Below are positions 63,001 to 64,000 of a DNA stretch of 64,000 bases, piece after piece. The notes under the pieces were generated by a model, which was not told the DNA's origin, made no database searches, and saw only the letters and a program-made list of their open reading frames with translations. Positions within the stretch are counted from its first letter, which is position 1. Every line of letters starts with the position of its first letter. The DNA lies in NCBI RefSeq assembly GCF_000332355.1, contig NZ_KB235958.1, positions 1,719,599-1,783,598 on the forward strand. Direction: 5' to 3'. Made by a program: the position numbers and the translations under genes. The stretch comes from Baaleninema simplex PCC 7105. GTDB lineage: Bacteria > Cyanobacteriota > Cyanobacteriia > Cyanobacteriales > Geitlerinemataceae.

Positions 63001-64000
63001 AAATTTTAATTTGGGAACCGACACGTCTGTTAATAACCACTCAGGATGAATATATTCGAGAGAAATCTGCCACGCTTTTAAGTGAAATTAGCAGGGGAGA
63101 TAAGACCTTAATTCAGTCACTGGTATGGCTATTAACGACCACTCAGGATAAATATATTCGTAGGAGATCTGTCACGTTTTTGGGTGCAGTCAGCAGGGAC
63201 AATGCAACGGCTGTTGAGGCACTAGCCCGGTTACTAGATACCTCGGGTGATGAAGACACCCGTTGGAAGGCAGCCGAGAGTTTGGGACGCATCGGTGCGG
63301 GGAACGAGACGGCCATCGGGGCGCTGGTGCGGCTCGTCGAGACCTCTCGCGATGCCTGGGCCCGCGGGGAAGCAGCCAAGAGTTTGGGACGCATCGGTGC
63401 GGGGAACGAGACGGCCATCGGGGCGCTGGTGCGACTGGTAGAGACCTCTCGCGCCTCTACCCTTCGAACAGCAGCCGAGAGTTTGGGACGCATCGGTGCG
63501 GGGAACGAGACGGTCATCGGGGCGCTGGTGCGGCTCGTCGAGACCGCTCGGGACGAATACACCCGCCGGGAGGCAGCCGAGAGGTTGGGTCAAATCGACC
63601 CCGGAAACGAGATGGCGATCGCGGCGCTGGCGCGACTGGTCGAGACCTCTCGCGATGCCTCTACCCTTCGAACAGCAGCCGAGAGTTTGGGACGCATCGG
63701 TGCGGGGAACGAGACGGTCATCGGGGCGCTGGTGCGGCTCGTCGAGACCGCTCGGGACGAATACACCCGCCGGGAGGCAGCCGAGAGGTTGGGTCAAATC
63801 GACCCCGGAAACGAGATGGCGATCGCGGCGCTGGCGCGACTGGTCGAGACCTCTCGCGATGCCTCTACCCTTCGAACAGCAGCCGAGAGTTTGGGACGCA
63901 TCGGTGCGGGGAACGAGACGGCCATCGGGGCGCTGGTGCGGCTCGTCGAGACCGCTCGGGACGAATACACCCGCCGGGAGGCAGCCGAGAGTTTGGGTCA
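60090..64000 (+). CDS. NACHT-domain STAND ATPase with C-terminal HEAT repeats (partial, runs off window)
   Basis: ATG 60090 opens a frame of more than 1303 codons without a stop to the window end. Residues 1-70 form a small effector-side domain (LLAELQNWVKTSDGRSL, YNVNIGEGSGVSIGDTL). A charged linker with RSPRDP/RSPRES follows (about 140-180). The NACHT ATPase has Walker A GEPGAGKTTLL (about 209-219), Walker B WLLLDGLDEM (about 288-297), LTCRLNLW, and NPLRLTLLC, then the winged-helix part ending in YHTTFEEYFAAL. From about residue 645, some 19 HEAT-type repeats of 34 residues follow. NACHT-HEAT proteins in bacteria act in phage defence: repeats sense a ligand and the ATPase oligomerises. The effector output of this one is unknown. 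The last repeats are almost identical at DNA level. Confidence 0.9.
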   Translation, partial: MENRNKLLAELQNWVKTSDGRSLVVHFVEQYVEQRGKYNVNIGEGSGVSIGDTLDRLDTSVLVEIRDLLRLQLPPPPLDINWPEVSRTLLEERFQLTTNLMTRGEDIAYQIEQVYVPLGLVERKKVPRRKEDVPPEQGSELYREGGKKERSPRDPKLKQEEGKERSPRESEQEQEVEITKRYEHEEFLKQVLQQGQSPKSQGKRLAIIGEPGAGKTTLLQQISRWVSTQFPDSIAIWVSLTELQGDTLETYLENRWLQRVIREAGGADVSPADKQHFAAQFERGRVWLLLDGLDEMQVSGNPLSEIQRQMQEGGWLQQAKILLTCRLNLWDGDRNALTGFDTYRTLEFSYPEQVEQFVERWFSPRGKADLGQALCAALKEPGRERIRDLVKNPLRLTLLCFSWYLQQGQLPETQAELYERFVNRIYEWKQEQFPTTPEQRKQLNRALAELSRDAIDDVGGQQTRFRLRERFVKRYLDRSLPEERKTLFDLAMEIGWLNKVGVDADDPEQAVYAFYHTTFEEYFAALGIGDRHFFLNHIPKNPFKTGASYRIFEPQWKQVFLLWLGRKDIGKFSKDALIHAMVTFKDGCKGFYSDRAFLLAAEGISEFKKYTHSDNVMNQLMQWAYGSYNFLQQAWDNFFDAGRVEYRKKAAKAVLSNTDFQMATRELIRLLATAQNQYTRKWAVFNLSEISPDRDTEIRLLIPLLNSAKNKFTRREVTTRLGQIEPNNKMAIDALFRLLDTSHDRDICQEAIKSLGQIGRNNKMVIDALTKLLVTSRDRDICKEAAKSLGQIDAAKSLGQIGRDNEMAIQELVRLLDSTCSETIRWESAKKLGQIGRDNEMAIRELVRLLSSTRNEAIRRCATYSLSQIGKDNEMAIQELVQLLDTTQNEFTRWSAAYSLGQIGKDNEMAIQELVQLLDTTQNEFTRWSAAYSLGQIGRDNEIAIRLDTTQNEFTRWSAAYGLGQIIRVDEILIWEPTRLLITTQDEYIREKSATLLSEISRGDKTLIQSLVWLLTTTQDKYIRRRSVTFLGAVSRDNATAVEALARLLDTSGDEDTRWKAAESLGRIGAGNETAIGALVRLVETSRDAWARGEAAKSLGRIGAGNETAIGALVRLVETSRASTLRTAAESLGRIGAGNETVIGALVRLVETARDEYTRREAAERLGQIDPGNEMAIAALARLVETSRDASTLRTAAESLGRIGAGNETVIGALVRLVETARDEYTRREAAERLGQIDPGNEMAIAALARLVETSRDASTLRTAAESLGRIGAGNETAIGALVRLVETARDEYTRREAAESLG
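63477..64000 (+). repeat. 204-bp near-identical tandem DNA repeats in the NACHT-HEAT gene
   Basis: Units begin at 63477, 63681 and 63885, exactly 204 bp apart. Each encodes two 34-residue HEAT repeats (LRTAAESLGRIG type then RREAAERLGQID type). The units differ at only a few bases. The array continues beyond the window. Confidence 0.92.

Overview
The window reads as chromosome of a filamentous-type cyanobacterium. The octamer GCGATCGC (HIP1) is scattered throughout. The gene set includes typical cyanobacterial families (urtABCDE with an NtcA-type promoter, DUF3611, DUF3181, TPR/glycosyltransferase fusions, a NACHT-HEAT protein). Short tandem repeats, small hairpin elements and insertion sequences (IS) are abundant. 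I cannot name the species; an Oscillatoriales-like genome is my guess.

Layout. 1-5800 is an accessory strip. It holds two ParD/ParE-like toxin-antitoxin pairs, a AAA ATPase gene broken by a 121-bp MITE, two copies of a Uma2-type nuclease gene (one split by an IS4-family element with a 9-bp target duplication) and two detached copies of the 3' end of urtE. 5837-11571 is the urea ABC transporter operon on the minus strand. It is read from a textbook NtcA promoter (GTA-N8-TAC, 22 bp, TAGGAT). 11831-17686 holds DUF3611, two tandem tRNA-Glu genes, an M42 peptidase, DUF3181, a MOSC protein and a secreted FAD oxidoreductase, with copies of a roughly 65-bp hairpin repeat. 17788-19866 is a two-gene Septu-like defence operon (PtuA ATPase and PtuB HNH nuclease) with its own promoter and terminator. 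19966-31546 is a cell-surface and glycan region: a 1384-residue beta-helix/RTX protein, a methyltransferase, a TIGR03032-TPR-glycosyltransferase, an unrecognised alpha-helical protein with a decayed second copy, and a GT9 enzyme.

31675-52028 is bounded by two identical IS4-family elements in inverted orientation, each inserted with an 11-bp duplication into the same kind of GGGGGAGA microsatellite. Between them lie a flotillin/YqiJ pair, a glyoxalase-like gene split cleanly by a 591-bp IS200/IS605-type non-autonomous element (TTAC and TCAA ends), an RTX protein, a phosphoribosyltransferase, dnaK, hsp20, metE, a cobalamin riboswitch with no ordinary gene directly behind it, a phosphopantetheinyl transferase and an ABC-class ATPase. 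52172-59695 holds hrcA, a photolyase and a minus-strand string: sugar-type ABC binding protein, two permeases, folK and a NUDIX hydrolase. 60090 to the window end is a large NACHT protein with about 19 HEAT repeats of 34 residues, the last of which are nearly identical at DNA level in 204-bp units. It runs off the window.

Main points of interest: the serial urtE-tail scars around toxin-antitoxin cargo, the solo IS605-type element with RNA-like structure, the Septu operon, the freshly amplified NACHT-HEAT sensor, and the B12 riboswitch followed by a 26-codon ORF, a membrane protein gene and metE.
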